A stretch of 64,000 nt of DNA. Origin: Paracoccus alcaliphilus (GTDB lineage: Bacteria; Pseudomonadota; Alphaproteobacteria; Rhodobacterales; Rhodobacteraceae). The DNA lies in assembly GCF_028553725.1 (NCBI RefSeq), contig NZ_CP067124.1, positions 2,366,001-2,430,000 of the forward strand, in the 5' to 3' direction. Within the stretch, counting starts at the first letter, position 1. Every line of letters starts with the position of its first letter. Both the position numbers and the translations under genes were made by a program. Below, one piece after another: positions 1 to 10,497 of this stretch. The notes beneath the pieces are model-generated. The model did no database searches and was not told the origin of the DNA. It was given only the letters and a program-made list of their open reading frames with translations.

Positions 1-338
1 TGCGCATCTTCGCCGCCGCCGGACCGATGACCGATGATGACGGCGCCGAGGTGGCCCTGCTGGCCGCGCGGCTGTCGATCACCGGCCAGACCGTGCAGGG
101 CCTCATCTCGCGCGTGGCGCCGAAACTCTCGGTCTCGATGGGCCAGAAACTGGCGGCACAGGCCGCCCCGATCTTCGGGGCCGTGGTCGGCGCCTCGATC
201 AATTATACCTATACCCGCTATTATCAGGAACTGGCCCGCGTCCATTTCGGCCTGATGCGCCTCTCGCGCGAAACCGGCCTGCCGCACGAGGCATTGGTCG
301 AGGCCCTCCGCCTCGCCTCCGAACGCCAGAAACCCTGA
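1..338 (+). CDS. EcsC family protein, C-terminal part (5' end outside window)
   Basis: The reading frame is open from the left edge (frame starting at base 3), so the ATG at 27 is internal and the gene is partial. About 112 residues are visible. The segments GQKLAAQAAPIFGAVVGA and YTRYYQELARVHFGL match the C-terminal half of EcsC-family proteins, which are of unknown biochemical role in Gram-negatives. No signal peptide can be judged because the N-terminus is missing. The family call is from motif recognition only. Confidence 0.75.
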   Translation, partial: RIFAAAGPMTDDDGAEVALLAARLSITGQTVQGLISRVAPKLSVSMGQKLAAQAAPIFGAVVGASINYTYTRYYQELARVHFGLMRLSRETGLPHEALVEALRLASERQKP

Positions 339-449
339 TCCCATCTCTGGTGCATAAATATCCATTTTGGGGTCGCCGCTTGGTGCGCCGCGGGTTCAAG
401 AACCAGCCGGCGCCGGGGGCGAAGCGTCCCCGGCCATCGCGGGACGCAA

Positions 450-2006
450 TCAGTCGCCCTGTGCCTCCAGTGCCAATACCGCCGTCGGAACCTCCAGATC
501 ATCCGTCGCCAGGCCGCGAGAAGGCCGCGCCAGCCGTGCCTTGGTCACCCAGAACAGCCGCTCCTGCGCGCGGGTGATGGCGACATAGGCCAGACGCTTC
601 CACAACGGTATGCCCGCTTCGGTCCGGTTCGACCAGGCGGCGGCTGAAATATCGGGGGCAAAGACCTGCACATCGGGCCATTGCGACCCCTGCGCCTTGT
701 GGATGGTCACCGCCGCGCCATGCAGGAAGGCCGCGCCCATCCCGGCGGCGTAGGGGATAAACGGTTCCTCGGCATCCGGCATCTCGATCTTGACGATGCT
801 GGCGGCGGACAGGCGCGGCTCTTCGGCGCCGATCACATGCAGGCGCGAAAAGCCGGGCTTGCGACCGGGGCCCAGATAGACGACCTGAGCGCCCTTGATC
901 AGCCCGCGCGCCTCAAGGTCGATGCGCTTCTTGCGGTGCTTCAGTGGCAGTTCCAGCCCGTCGCAGATCAGCGGCTCTCCGGGCAGCAGCGCATCGCCGG
1001 GCGCGCCATGCGCGGCGCGGAAGGCGTGGATCAGCCGGATCCGCGTCACATTGCGCCAGACAAGCACCGGGCTGCGGGCCAGAAGGTCGCTTTCGACCCG
1101 CTCGGCCCAGATGACGCGGGGGTCGCGGCGGGCGGCTTCGCGCACCATCCGCTCGAACCCGTCGAAGGTCAGGCTGTCATCGGCCAGCGCATGGGCCAGA
1201 TCGAGGATCGGGCTGTCATCGGCCTGCCGGTGGATGCGGCTCAGCATCAGCCGCTGCGCCGGCGCCAGCCGGTCAAAGACCATCTCGCCCGATTGCCCGA
1301 CCGGGGCCAGCTGCGCCGGATCGCCGAACAGGACCAGCACTGGAAAGATCTCGCGCAGGTCGTCGAACTGCTTTTCGTCCAGCATCGAGGCCTCATCGAC
1401 CAGCCCGATATCCAGCCCGTCCTCGCGCCGTTTCCAGCCCTTGATGAAATCCGACCCGCGCAGGCCCGCCGCGGCCAGAGCGCCGGGGATCGAGGCATGC
1501 TGATCGTAAAACGCCTTGGCCCGGTCCAGCGCCTCGTCGGTCAGCCCGGCGGCAATCAGCGATTCGCTGCCCGGGCGCGTGCCTTCGCCCGCCAGCCATT
1601 CGGCGATACGCTCGTATTCGGGGTCATAGACCGGGCTGTAGATGATGCGGTGGATCGTCGTCGCCGGCACGCCGCGCATACGCAGCACGAAGGCGGCCTT
1701 GTTCGTCGGCGCCAGAATCGCGACGGTGCGGCGGTCGCGGCGCCTGCGGCCCTCGTAATCGGCGCTGATCACATCCACCCCGGCCTCGCGCAGGGCACGG
1801 GTGATCTCGGACAGCATCAGCGTCTTGCCCGAGCCCGCCTTGCCGATCACCGCCATGACCCGGCCCTTGCCGGGCTGCGGCGGATGGATCTCCTCGGCGA
1901 TCAGATCGACGCCCGCCGCGCCGAAACATTCGGCCAGCGCATCCCAGGCTTCGGCCTGATCGGGGGAAAGGGTCGGCGTGGTCATGCCGCGCACCATATT
2001 CGCCAC
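450..2006 (-). CDS. RecD-like superfamily 1 DNA helicase / AAA ATPase
   Basis: A 518-residue protein with a full set of SF1B helicase motifs: Walker A GKAGSGKT near residue 55, Walker B-type DEAS near 205, and the C-terminal UvrD_C_2 motifs VTIHKAQGSQW and AYVAITRAQERL near 430-490. The layout is that of stand-alone RecD-like helicases that unwind duplex DNA with ATP; no nuclease domain is seen. The start may be the first ATG or the in-frame ATG seven codons later (MTTPTL); neither has a clear ribosome binding site. It is divergent from the permease gene at 2096. Confidence 0.82.
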   Translation of the reverse strand: MANMVRGMTTPTLSPDQAEAWDALAECFGAAGVDLIAEEIHPPQPGKGRVMAVIGKAGSGKTLMLSEITRALREAGVDVISADYEGRRRRDRRTVAILAPTNKAAFVLRMRGVPATTIHRIIYSPVYDPEYERIAEWLAGEGTRPGSESLIAAGLTDEALDRAKAFYDQHASIPGALAAAGLRGSDFIKGWKRREDGLDIGLVDEASMLDEKQFDDLREIFPVLVLFGDPAQLAPVGQSGEMVFDRLAPAQRLMLSRIHRQADDSPILDLAHALADDSLTFDGFERMVREAARRDPRVIWAERVESDLLARSPVLVWRNVTRIRLIHAFRAAHGAPGDALLPGEPLICDGLELPLKHRKKRIDLEARGLIKGAQVVYLGPGRKPGFSRLHVIGAEEPRLSAASIVKIEMPDAEEPFIPYAAGMGAAFLHGAAVTIHKAQGSQWPDVQVFAPDISAAAWSNRTEAGIPLWKRLAYVAITRAQERLFWVTKARLARPSRGLATDDLEVPTAVLALEAQGD

Positions 2007-2095
2007 CCGCGCCCGAGGGAAGGCACCGCGAATACGGATCGCCTTTGTATCCTTTTGCCTGTAATTTGGTCACGACCCCGTGAAAGGAGCCCGCG

Positions 2096-3367
2096 ATGAG
2101 CAAGCCAGTTGATGCGGCACCGCCCGCCGCCGCCACGCCGCAGGGATGGACCCGATATGATACGGTCTGGATGCTGGGCCTGTTCGGCACCGCCGTCGGC
2201 GCGGGCATCCTGTTTCTGCCGATCAATGCCGGGATCGGGGGCTTCTGGCCGCTGGTCGTGATGGCGCTGCTGATCGGGCCGATGACCTGGCTGTCGCATC
2301 GCGGCCTGTCGCGCTTCGTCTGTTCGGGCAGCCGCGCGGATGCCGATATCACCGATGTCGTCAGCGAGCATTTCGGCCCGGCGGCGGGGCGGTTCATCAC
2401 CATCCTCTATTTCCTGGCCATCTATCCGATCGTGCTGATCTATGGCGTCGGTATCACCAACACGGTCGGCAGCTTCATCGAGAATCAGCTGGGCATGGCC
2501 CCGCCCGCGCGCTGGCTTCTGTCGGGGGTGCTGGTGGCGGGAATGATGCTGGTCATGCTGGCCGGGCAGTGGATCATGCTGCTGGTGACGCAATGGCTGG
2601 TCTATCCGCTGGTCGCGATCCTGATCTTCCTGTCGCTCTATCTGATCCCGCAATGGAACCTTGCCGCCGTGCGCGAGGTGACGCCGCTGGGGCTGTCGCT
2701 GACCACGATCTGGCTGACCCTGCCGGTGCTGGTGTTTTCCTTCAACCATTCGCCCGCCATATCGCAATTCGCCGTGGCAATGCGGCGGCATTACGGCGCG
2801 GATCAGGGGCCGGCCAAGGCCGATCTGGTGTTGCGCAATACCGCCGCCATGCTGGTCGGCTTCGTGATGCTGTTCGTCTTTTCCTGCGTTCTGGCCCTGA
2901 CGCCCGCGCAACTGGCCGAGGCCAAGCAGCAGAACCTGCCGGTCCTGTCCTATCTGGCGAATGTGAATGCCAGCCCCTTCGTCAGCTATTTCGGCCCCGC
3001 GGTGGCCTTCTTCGCCATCGTCTCGTCCTTTTTCGGGCATTATCTGGGCGCGGCCGAGGGGATGCATGGCATCCTGCGCGGCACCTTCGCGCCGGATGCG
3101 GACAAGGTGCCGGACAGGGTGCTGAAACAGGGGATCGCGGCCTTCATCTTCGTCACCACATGGGCGGCGGCGATCCTGAACCCGTCGATCCTCGGGCTGA
3201 TCGAGATGCTGGCGGGGCCGGTCATCGCCGCGATCCTGTATCTGATGCCGATGTATGCGGTCTATAAGGTACCCGCGCTGCGGCGATATCGCCGCCAGTT
3301 GTCCAATATCTTCGTGATCGTCGCGGGCGTGGTGACGATCAGCGCGATCTTCTACGGCCTTTTCTAA
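2096..3367 (+). CDS. HAAAP/SdaC-family amino acid permease
   Basis: A 423-residue inner-membrane protein with about 11 hydrophobic segments. The N-terminal motif FGTAVGAGILFLPINAG is typical of the hydroxy/aromatic amino acid permease family (SdaC, TdcC, YhaO), which imports serine or threonine by ion symport. The start is supported by an AAAGGAG eight bases upstream. A strong hairpin terminator follows and is shared with the convergent gdhA. The substrate cannot be fixed from sequence; serine is the best guess. Confidence 0.8.
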   Translation: MSKPVDAAPPAAATPQGWTRYDTVWMLGLFGTAVGAGILFLPINAGIGGFWPLVVMALLIGPMTWLSHRGLSRFVCSGSRADADITDVVSEHFGPAAGRFITILYFLAIYPIVLIYGVGITNTVGSFIENQLGMAPPARWLLSGVLVAGMMLVMLAGQWIMLLVTQWLVYPLVAILIFLSLYLIPQWNLAAVREVTPLGLSLTTIWLTLPVLVFSFNHSPAISQFAVAMRRHYGADQGPAKADLVLRNTAAMLVGFVMLFVFSCVLALTPAQLAEAKQQNLPVLSYLANVNASPFVSYFGPAVAFFAIVSSFFGHYLGAAEGMHGILRGTFAPDADKVPDRVLKQGIAAFIFVTTWAAAILNPSILGLIEMLAGPVIAAILYLMPMYAVYKVPALRRYRRQLSNIFVIVAGVVTISAIFYGLF

Positions 3368-3377
3368 GCCCCATATG

Positions 3378-3408
3378 AAAAAAGGCCGCCGGTGAGGGCG
3401 GCCTTTTG
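3378..3408. terminator. Bidirectional terminator between the permease gene and gdhA
   Basis: The inverted repeat aaggccgcc/ggcggcctt is separated by a short loop and has an A-run on the left and a T-run on the right, so it can end transcripts from both converging genes. Confidence 0.85.
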
Positions 3409-3426
3409 CGTTCCTGTCGTCCTGCG

Positions 3427-4833
<1,407 letters not shown>

Positions 4834-4900
4834 TCAGGCAGATTGAATGGCACCATGCAAAAAATCAGCGCAAATCTGTAGAACGTATGGGCATAAAACG

Positions 4901-4930
4901 AAGGCCCGCCGTGATGGCGGGCCTTTGCCG
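4901..4930 (-). terminator. Hairpin terminator downstream of the broken exported-protein gene
   Basis: A perfect 10-bp stem aaggcccgcc/ggcgggcctt with a 5-base loop. On the minus strand the stem is followed by CGTTTTAT, so it fits termination of the minus-strand gene at 5037, upstream of gdhA. Confidence 0.75.
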
Positions 4931-5036
4931 GAATGGAGTGCAGGCCGCGAACTGCTATCAAATCATGCTCTGACTGACGCTTCAGCGGCGAGCCACGCGC
5001 CAGATCAACTGCGGGCATGCTCTGTCTTGCATGGCT

Positions 5037-5691
5037 TCATGCAGAGCAGACATAGACGGCGCCTCCGACCACGACGACCGAGACTGCGGCTGCTGCCATC
5101 GCGACAGGCCCGGTCAGCACTCCCAGCGCCGTCGTGCCGATCGTGCCCAGAGTGCCCGCAATATAGCCACTTGATCCGGTCAGGATAGCGGCGCCTGAAC
5201 TGTGGGCAACGACCGTGACACCGGCCGTCGATGTGGCGCCGACAGTACCGGCAACGGTACCGCCGGTAAATCCAGCGATCGCCATCGCTGCATTTTTTGA
5301 ATCGTTAACCCGCTCGCAGGCGCTTCTGGACGGTGAATTGCAGATCCCATAGGCATTTGCCTCACCCAATTGAAGGCCGGTATAGGTCTTTGCGTTTCTG
5401 TCGTAATCAAGGCAAAATAGCCCACGCTGCGCAGCAGTCATATCGGGCGTCAGGCTTGCGTGCATGATATAGCTGGGGCAATCGCCATCCCCACGCGGGC
5501 CACGCAATGTCTCGCGTAGTGAGGTGTGGTCGATGTCGTAGTCGGGGTCATACGTATAGGTGATGTGCTTCGTTTGGCCTTGGTTGCTGAAGCTGCAAGT
5601 GTTGATCTGAGTTTCGTTGCGTGTCAGATCAATCCCCATAGTTTCGGCGGTAAAACTGTTTGCGCGTTCATAGGCACCTGGGAAATCCCGC
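5037..5691 (-). pseudogene. 3' fragment of an exported hypothetical protein gene, cut by an IS3 element
   Basis: The frame RDFPGAYERANSFTAETMG runs to a stop at 5037 and encodes a Cys-containing domain followed by a Gly/Ala/Val-rich C-terminus (about 65 residues, GTVAGTVGATSTAGV and similar) that could be membrane-inserted or amyloid-like. The upstream half lies beyond the IS at 6909-7543. Removing the IS and one copy of its 4-bp duplication joins the halves in frame (VSLR-DFPG). Codons preceding DFPG on this side come from the IS end, not the gene. I do not recognise the family. Confidence 0.75.
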
Positions 5692-6529
5692 TGATCAGCC
5701 CCACTTGAGTGGTCCATTTTGAAAGTTGGTGCATCGCCGGTCTTTGGTCCATCGGAAGGATGGTTTCCGGGGCTGGCGGGCGATAGCCCAATGCGCTGTG
5801 TGGTCGTTTCGTGTTGTAGTGCTTCCTCCATTGCTCGATCAGGATCTGCGCCTCTCGGAGGCTGTAGAAGACTTCTCCATTCAGCATTTCATCGCGAAAG
5901 CGGGCATTGAAGCTCTCGCAATAACCATTCTCCCAGGGCGATCCGGGCTCGATGCAAGCCGTTTTTGCACCGACGGCGCTGATCCAGTCCCGAACGGCTT
6001 GGGCGATGAACTCCGGGCCATTGTCGGAGCGGATGAAGGCTGGCACGCCTCGAACGATGAACAGGTCGGTCAGTGCATCGATCACATCTGTCGAATTCAG
6101 CTTACGCCGCACCCTGATCGTCAGGCATTCGCGGCTGAACTCATCAAGGATGTTCAGCGTTCGAAACACCTTGCCGTCATCGGTGCGGCAATGAACAAAA
6201 TCATACGACCAGACATGATCCCGGTGTTCCGGCCGCAACCGGATACAGGATCCGTCATTCAGCCACAACCGGCCCTTCTTTGGTTGCCTCGATGGCACTT
6301 TCAGCCCCTCCCGCCGCCACAAGCGCTCGACCCGCTTGTCGTTCACCTGCCATCCGGCATCCCGCAACAGAGCCGCAATCCGGCGATAGCCATAGCGGCC
6401 ATATTGTCGGGCCAGCTCGATCATGTCGGCGACCAGGCGATCTTCATCCGCTCGCCCTTGCGGCAACTTGCGCTGCGTAGAGCGATGCTGGCGCAGCACC
6501 TGGCAGGCTCGACGCTCGGAAACGCCCAA
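5624..6529 (-). CDS. IS3-family transposase OrfB (rve/DDE integrase domain)
   Basis: A 301-codon frame with the DDE retroviral integrase fold: first Asp in SYDFVHCRTDDGK, second in RSDNGPEF, and the Glu in ENGYCESFNARFRDE. The usual C-terminal RPHSALGYRPPAPE is present. The frame has no stop inside the element: it reads 68 bases past the IS end at 5692 into the interrupted gene, adding about 22 foreign residues. The functional product is probably made as an OrfAB fusion, so the first methionine is not the true start. Confidence 0.88.
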   Translation of the reverse strand: MGVSERRACQVLRQHRSTQRKLPQGRADEDRLVADMIELARQYGRYGYRRIAALLRDAGWQVNDKRVERLWRREGLKVPSRQPKKGRLWLNDGSCIRLRPEHRDHVWSYDFVHCRTDDGKVFRTLNILDEFSRECLTIRVRRKLNSTDVIDALTDLFIVRGVPAFIRSDNGPEFIAQAVRDWISAVGAKTACIEPGSPWENGYCESFNARFRDEMLNGEVFYSLREAQILIEQWRKHYNTKRPHSALGYRPPAPETILPMDQRPAMHQLSKWTTQVGLISGISQVPMNAQTVLPPKLWGLI

Positions 6530-6908
6530 CTCACCCCGGACATGGTCAATGCAGGCCCGGCGGCGAGCGGGGCTCAGAAGTTTCCCCGAGCCGCCTCCGT
6601 GAGGATCAGCTTGTCCAGCGTCAGATCCGAAACAGCACGCCTGAGCCGTTCATTCTCCTGCTGAAGCCGCTTCAGTTCCTTCAACTGATCTACGCCCATC
6701 CCACCATATTGCTTGCGCCAGCGGTAATAGGTCTGTTCGACAACGCCGATCCGCCTGATCGCATCAAGACGGGCCAGACCTTGCCCCATCAGAACCTCAA
6801 TCTGCCGCCACTTCGAGACAATCTCTTCCGGCTTCGGTCGCTTGTTGGCCATTCTCGATCCTCCGTTTCCTAATCATAACGGCGGACCACTTCACTGGGG
6901 GGGGATCA
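5692..6908 (-). mobile_element. IS3-family insertion sequence (IS407-like), 1,217 bp
   Basis: The ends are imperfect inverted repeats that start TGATC and share the inner block AGTGGTCC (positions 5692-5716 and 6883-6908). The flanking bases are CCGC on both sides (5688-5691 and 6909-6912), a 4-bp target duplication as made by the IS407 group. It carries orfA and orfB in the IS3 arrangement on the minus strand. It interrupts a hypothetical exported-protein gene in frame. Confidence 0.92.
6574..6852 (-). CDS. IS3-family transposase OrfA (helix-turn-helix subunit)
   Basis: A 92-residue protein with the HTH_Tnp_1 pattern: EEIVSKWRQIEVLMGQG, then TYYRWRKQYGG, then a leucine-zipper-like segment LKELKRLQQENERLRRAV. 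It provides DNA binding for the transposase. In this family it is usually fused to OrfB by a -1 ribosomal frameshift near its 3' end, about residues 85-92 here. It begins 56 bases inside the IS end. Confidence 0.9.
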   Translation of the reverse strand: MANKRPKPEEIVSKWRQIEVLMGQGLARLDAIRRIGVVEQTYYRWRKQYGGMGVDQLKELKRLQQENERLRRAVSDLTLDKLILTEAARGNF

Positions 6909-7543
6909 CCGCAGCGACACATCGAATTCGATCATCGGATTGAGCGTGAAGCTTTTGCTGATGTCAGAGACTGCTTCCACGACGGCCGGATCTACGTCAT
7001 AGATCGCAACTGTAACCTTCCGGGCGCCCAGCAATGCGGTGATGGCCTCTCGGTCAAGTTCGGGGCCGCGGCTGCACCGGTCCTCGGTCAACTGGCACCA
7101 GTAACCATCAAAAGGCTGGCCGTCGATTTCGGTGATTGCGGCAGAATAAGTGTCATAATGCGACGACAGGGAATAAGGAGAGATATCGGCTATTGCGATC
7201 GGAATGACGTCCACATTCGCATCGGCCTTTTCCCAGTAATGCGCATAAGGAACGATTGCCAGATCGAGTTCCAGACCTTCTGCCAGTGCAGTCAGTGTTG
7301 TCGCTGCCTCGCAGATATCTTGATCGTCCTTATCGCGAATCACTTGACATTCCAGTCGCCAAACTCATGCAGCAGATAATATTCATCTGCGCCGACTACA
7401 TTACGCGATAAGGGAAACTCCGGTGCAGCCCAGACACTGGTTGCTGAAGTTGTTAATGCAAGCAGGCATTTTACAAAAACAAGAGACCGATTCACAAAAC
7501 TACTCCGACAAAATGACAAAAACCGGTGAACACACTTGTCCAC
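6909..7543 (-). pseudogene. 5' part of the exported hypothetical protein gene, frameshifted and IS-interrupted
   Basis: Two overlapping minus-strand frames make up this part. 7340-7543 encodes a signal peptide (LVFVKCLLALTTSATSVWA, cleavage after AWA-like site) and ends at HEFGDWNVK. 6906-7343 starts VIRDKDDQDICEAATTL in the next frame. Skipping one base near 7341 gives a continuous protein, so a +1 frameshift is likely. The second frame meets the IS after EFDVSLR and continues at 5687. No family recognised. The whole gene would span 7543 to 5037 without the IS. Confidence 0.65.
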
Positions 7544-7576
7544 CGGTAGTCAAGCTGGTCTTTCAGCTATGAATAA

Positions 7577-8866
7577 TCAGCCCCTTGCGGCTTCCAGCGC
7601 GTCTTCGAATGTGCGCAAGCCGGTGGTGGGCGCCTGCACCAGAACCGACATATTGCCGGGTTTGTGCTGGTTCTTGTACATCTTCATATGCGCCTGCGGG
7701 ATCTCGGCCCAGGGAAAGACCTCGGACATGCAGGGGTCCAGACGGCGTTCCAGCATCAGCTGATTGGCGGCGCTGGCCTGTTTCAGATGCGCGAAATGCG
7801 AGCCCTGCACGCGCTTCTGGTGCATCCACAGGTAACGCACGTCGAAGGTGCAGTTGAAGCCGGTGGTGCCGGCGCAGATGACGATCATGCCGCCTTTCTT
7901 GCAGACCAGCGTCGAGACCGGGAAAGTCGCTTCGCCCGGATGTTCAAAGACGATATCGACATTGTTGCCCTTGCCGGTGATGTCCCAGATCGCCTTGCCG
8001 AACTTGCGCGCCTCAGTGAACCAGTCCTTGTATTCGGGCGTGTTCACCTTGGGCAGTTGGCCCCAGCAGTTGAACTCCTTGCGGTTGATGACGCCCTTGG
8101 CACCCAGCCCCATGACGAAATCGCGCTTGTCCTCTTCGCTGATGACACCGATGGCATTGCCGCCCGCCGCATTGATCAGCTGGATCGCATATGACCCCAG
8201 CCCGCCCGAGGCGCCCCAGACCAGCACGTTCATGCCCGGTTTCAGCTCATGCGGCTCATGGCCGAACAGCATCCGATAGGCGGTGGCCAGCGTCAGCGTA
8301 TAGCAGGCCGATTCCTCCCATGTCAGGTGGCGCGGGCGCGGCATCAGTTGCTGGGCCTGAACGCGGGTGAATTGCGCGAAGCTGCCATCGGGTGTCTCGT
8401 AGCCCCAGATCCGCTGGCTGGGCGAATGCATCGGGTCGCCGCCATTGCAGTGCTCGTCGTCGCCATCGTCCTGATTGCAATGGACCACGACCTGATCGCC
8501 GACCTTCCAGCGCTTGACCTTGCTGCCGACGGCCCAGACGATCCCCGCTGCATCCGATCCGGCGATGTGATATTCCGCGCCATGCCCGTCAAAGGGGCTG
8601 ATCGGCTGGCCCAGCCCGGCCCAGATGCCGTTATAGTTGACGCCCGCCGCCATCACCAGAACCAGCACCTCGTTGCTGTCGATGGTGGGGGTATCGACGA
8701 CCTCAAGCTGCATCGCCTGATCGGGTTCGCCATGACGTTCACGGCAAATGGCCCAGGCATGCATCTGCCGTGGCACATATCCCAGCGGAGGCATTTCGCC
8801 GATCTCATAGAGGTCCTTCTGGGGCGCTTCATATGGCGCGATCGGGGTCGGCGCGTCGAGGGCCAT
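7577..8866 (-). CDS. ccr: Crotonyl-CoA carboxylase/reductase
   Basis: About 429 residues from the ATG at 8866, which is preceded by GGAGA; ATGs further upstream (8878, 8995) lack good sites and the R. sphaeroides-type enzyme also begins MALD. The enzyme reductively carboxylates crotonyl-CoA to ethylmalonyl-CoA with NADPH and CO2, the key step of the ethylmalonyl-CoA pathway for C2 assimilation. Visible signatures: DLYEIGEMPPLGYVP, AAGVNYNGIWAGLGQP, the Rossmann loop VWGASGGLGSYAIQL and the C-terminal MSVLVQAPTTGL. It fits growth on C1/C2 compounds, consistent with the alcohol-oxidation block downstream. Confidence 0.93.
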   Translation of the reverse strand: MALDAPTPIAPYEAPQKDLYEIGEMPPLGYVPRQMHAWAICRERHGEPDQAMQLEVVDTPTIDSNEVLVLVMAAGVNYNGIWAGLGQPISPFDGHGAEYHIAGSDAAGIVWAVGSKVKRWKVGDQVVVHCNQDDGDDEHCNGGDPMHSPSQRIWGYETPDGSFAQFTRVQAQQLMPRPRHLTWEESACYTLTLATAYRMLFGHEPHELKPGMNVLVWGASGGLGSYAIQLINAAGGNAIGVISEEDKRDFVMGLGAKGVINRKEFNCWGQLPKVNTPEYKDWFTEARKFGKAIWDITGKGNNVDIVFEHPGEATFPVSTLVCKKGGMIVICAGTTGFNCTFDVRYLWMHQKRVQGSHFAHLKQASAANQLMLERRLDPCMSEVFPWAEIPQAHMKMYKNQHKPGNMSVLVQAPTTGLRTFEDALEAARG

Positions 8867-8994
8867 GAGCTTCTCCATCTTTGTGCCGCGGCGCAGAATC
8901 GCCGTGGTCATGCAGCGTGGGTAACTTTCATCGCGCAATATTGCAACCACTTTACCGCTATATGCGCAACAATGTGTCTCAAATAATGACACCA

Positions 8995-9010
8995 TGCTGC
9001 ATGTGCAGCA
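8995..9010. promoter_or_regulatory. Palindrome in the ccr upstream region (candidate operator)
   Basis: The sequence tgctgcatgtgcagca is a perfect 7-2-7 inverted repeat about 130 bases upstream of the ccr start. The rest of the 590-base gap 8867-9458 holds no gene I can support; it should contain the ccr promoter. The binding protein is unknown. Confidence 0.4.
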
Positions 9011-9458
9011 ACCCGCCGAGCCTCTGGACAGCCTTCCGCCGCCTCAGGTTGTGCGGACTGCGGGCCCTCTTGGTACGCACATAAACATCGGCAGGGCCGG
9101 GAAGAGGCGATTCCGCAGCCCGGTGACGTCACCATTGCCGGAGTTTTCATTCATGTCACAGAGGCAACCGGCGGCGCGTCAGATGCGCGAACTGCCCGTC
9201 GAGACCCTTCGCGCCGCCGCGATCAACATCCTTGTCAGCTTTCACGTCATCAGCGGGGCCGAGGGCGGGCGGCTGGCTGCGTTTGAACTGGCGAGTAACT
9301 GAGACCTACACAGTCCCGCATATCCTGGGGTTCTGAGGTTGCGCCTAAAGATCAGCGAATCGGTAAACTCCGCAATCACGGTTTGGATCGCGGAGGATCA
9401 GCCTGATGCCGTGTTTCCAGAGCTGCCGCCTGAGGCCACCTGGGGCAAGCGAGTGCTG

Positions 9459-9620
9459 CCGCATCGGCGCTTCGACAGCAATAACCCCTGCCGGCATCTC
9501 ATCGGTAACTTCTTTTGCAAGTTGAAGGGGCTCAAACGCATCGACACAACCGCCTGCAAAACTGACGACGGCTGCGAAGCCATGATCCGCATCGCAGCCG
9601 CCATCATCAATCCAAGATGA
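9459..9620 (+). pseudogene. IS5-family transposase remnant (C-terminal end only)
   Basis: The frame encodes LPHRRFDSNNPCRHLIGNFF followed by KLKGLKRIDTT and ends IRIAAAIINPR. This is the shape of the IS5/IS427-type transposase tail (NxxERxFxKLKxFRRIATRYDK...AAIxLAA). No start, no DDE upstream part and no terminal repeats are visible, so this is a decayed fragment. Confidence 0.65.
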
Positions 9621-9633
9621 ACCCCGACAGGTT

Positions 9634-10380
9634 CTAGTCCCTGTTGCCAAGGAATTGCAGCAGGAACATGAACAGGTTCAGGAAGTCCAGATACAGTTGC
9701 AGCGCGCCCATGATGGCGGCCTTGCCGAGGAAGTCGCGGTCCGAACCGGCCATCTGCAGATAGGTGTTCTTGATGTTCTGCGTGTCATAGGCGGTCAGGC
9801 CCGCAAAGATCAGCACGCCCAGAACCGAGATGGCGAACTGCATCGCCGGGCTGCCCAGAAAGATGTTCACGATCGAGGCGACGATCAGCCCGATCACACC
9901 CATGATCAGGAAGCTGCCCCAGCCCGAGATGTCCTTCTTGGTGGTATAGCCCCACAGCGACAGACCGGCGAAGGCGATCGCGGTGATCAGGAAGGTCTGG
10001 ATGATCGACATGCTGGTATAGACCAGAAAGATCGAGCTGATCGAGATGCCCATCAGTGCGGCGAAACCGTAAAACACCAGCGTCGCGGTCTGGACCGACA
10101 GCCGGTTCAGCATGGCGCCGAAGGCGAAAACCACGATCAGCGGCGCGAACATCAGCACCCATTTCAGCGGCGAGGCATAGATTGCGACGCCAAGCTGGGT
10201 CAGTTGCCCATCGGCGCCGACGGCGGCGGTGCTGATGCCCCAGGCGGCAATGGCGGTCACAAGCATGCCGACCGACATCAGCCCATAGACCTTGTTCATA
10301 TGGGCGCGCAGGCCCTCATCGACCACCGCGGTGCGGGTGCCGACGCCCTGCGTCGTACGGTAGGTATTGTAATCGGCCAT
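9634..10380 (-). CDS. Bax inhibitor-1/YccA family membrane protein
   Basis: A 248-residue protein with seven hydrophobic segments, the size and layout of bacterial BI-1 (YccA/YbhL) proteins. These are inner-membrane proteins, some acting as pH-sensitive calcium leak channels or as FtsH modulators. The family's C-terminal pattern with Asp residues (TAYDTQNIK, LQLYLDFLNLFMFLLQFLG) is present. The ATG at 10380 is preferred over the adjacent TTG because GGAGA lies seven bases upstream. Monocistronic. Confidence 0.88.
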   Translation of the reverse strand: MADYNTYRTTQGVGTRTAVVDEGLRAHMNKVYGLMSVGMLVTAIAAWGISTAAVGADGQLTQLGVAIYASPLKWVLMFAPLIVVFAFGAMLNRLSVQTATLVFYGFAALMGISISSIFLVYTSMSIIQTFLITAIAFAGLSLWGYTTKKDISGWGSFLIMGVIGLIVASIVNIFLGSPAMQFAISVLGVLIFAGLTAYDTQNIKNTYLQMAGSDRDFLGKAAIMGALQLYLDFLNLFMFLLQFLGNRD

Positions 10381-10497
10381 CAATGTCTCCCCAAAGTACG
10401 GTTGGCGGGCTTGCCCGCGATATGCGTTCTATATTGGCAGAATGCGCCGTCTATTCAATGCCGTTGCCGCGGCAAATCGGCGCATTTTACGCAGATT

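Noticed and set aside
681..2099. A 472-codon plus-strand frame
   Set aside because: It lies opposite the RecD-like helicase, whose motifs are clear, and its translation has a biased, non-protein-like composition rich in Arg, Gln, Asp and His.
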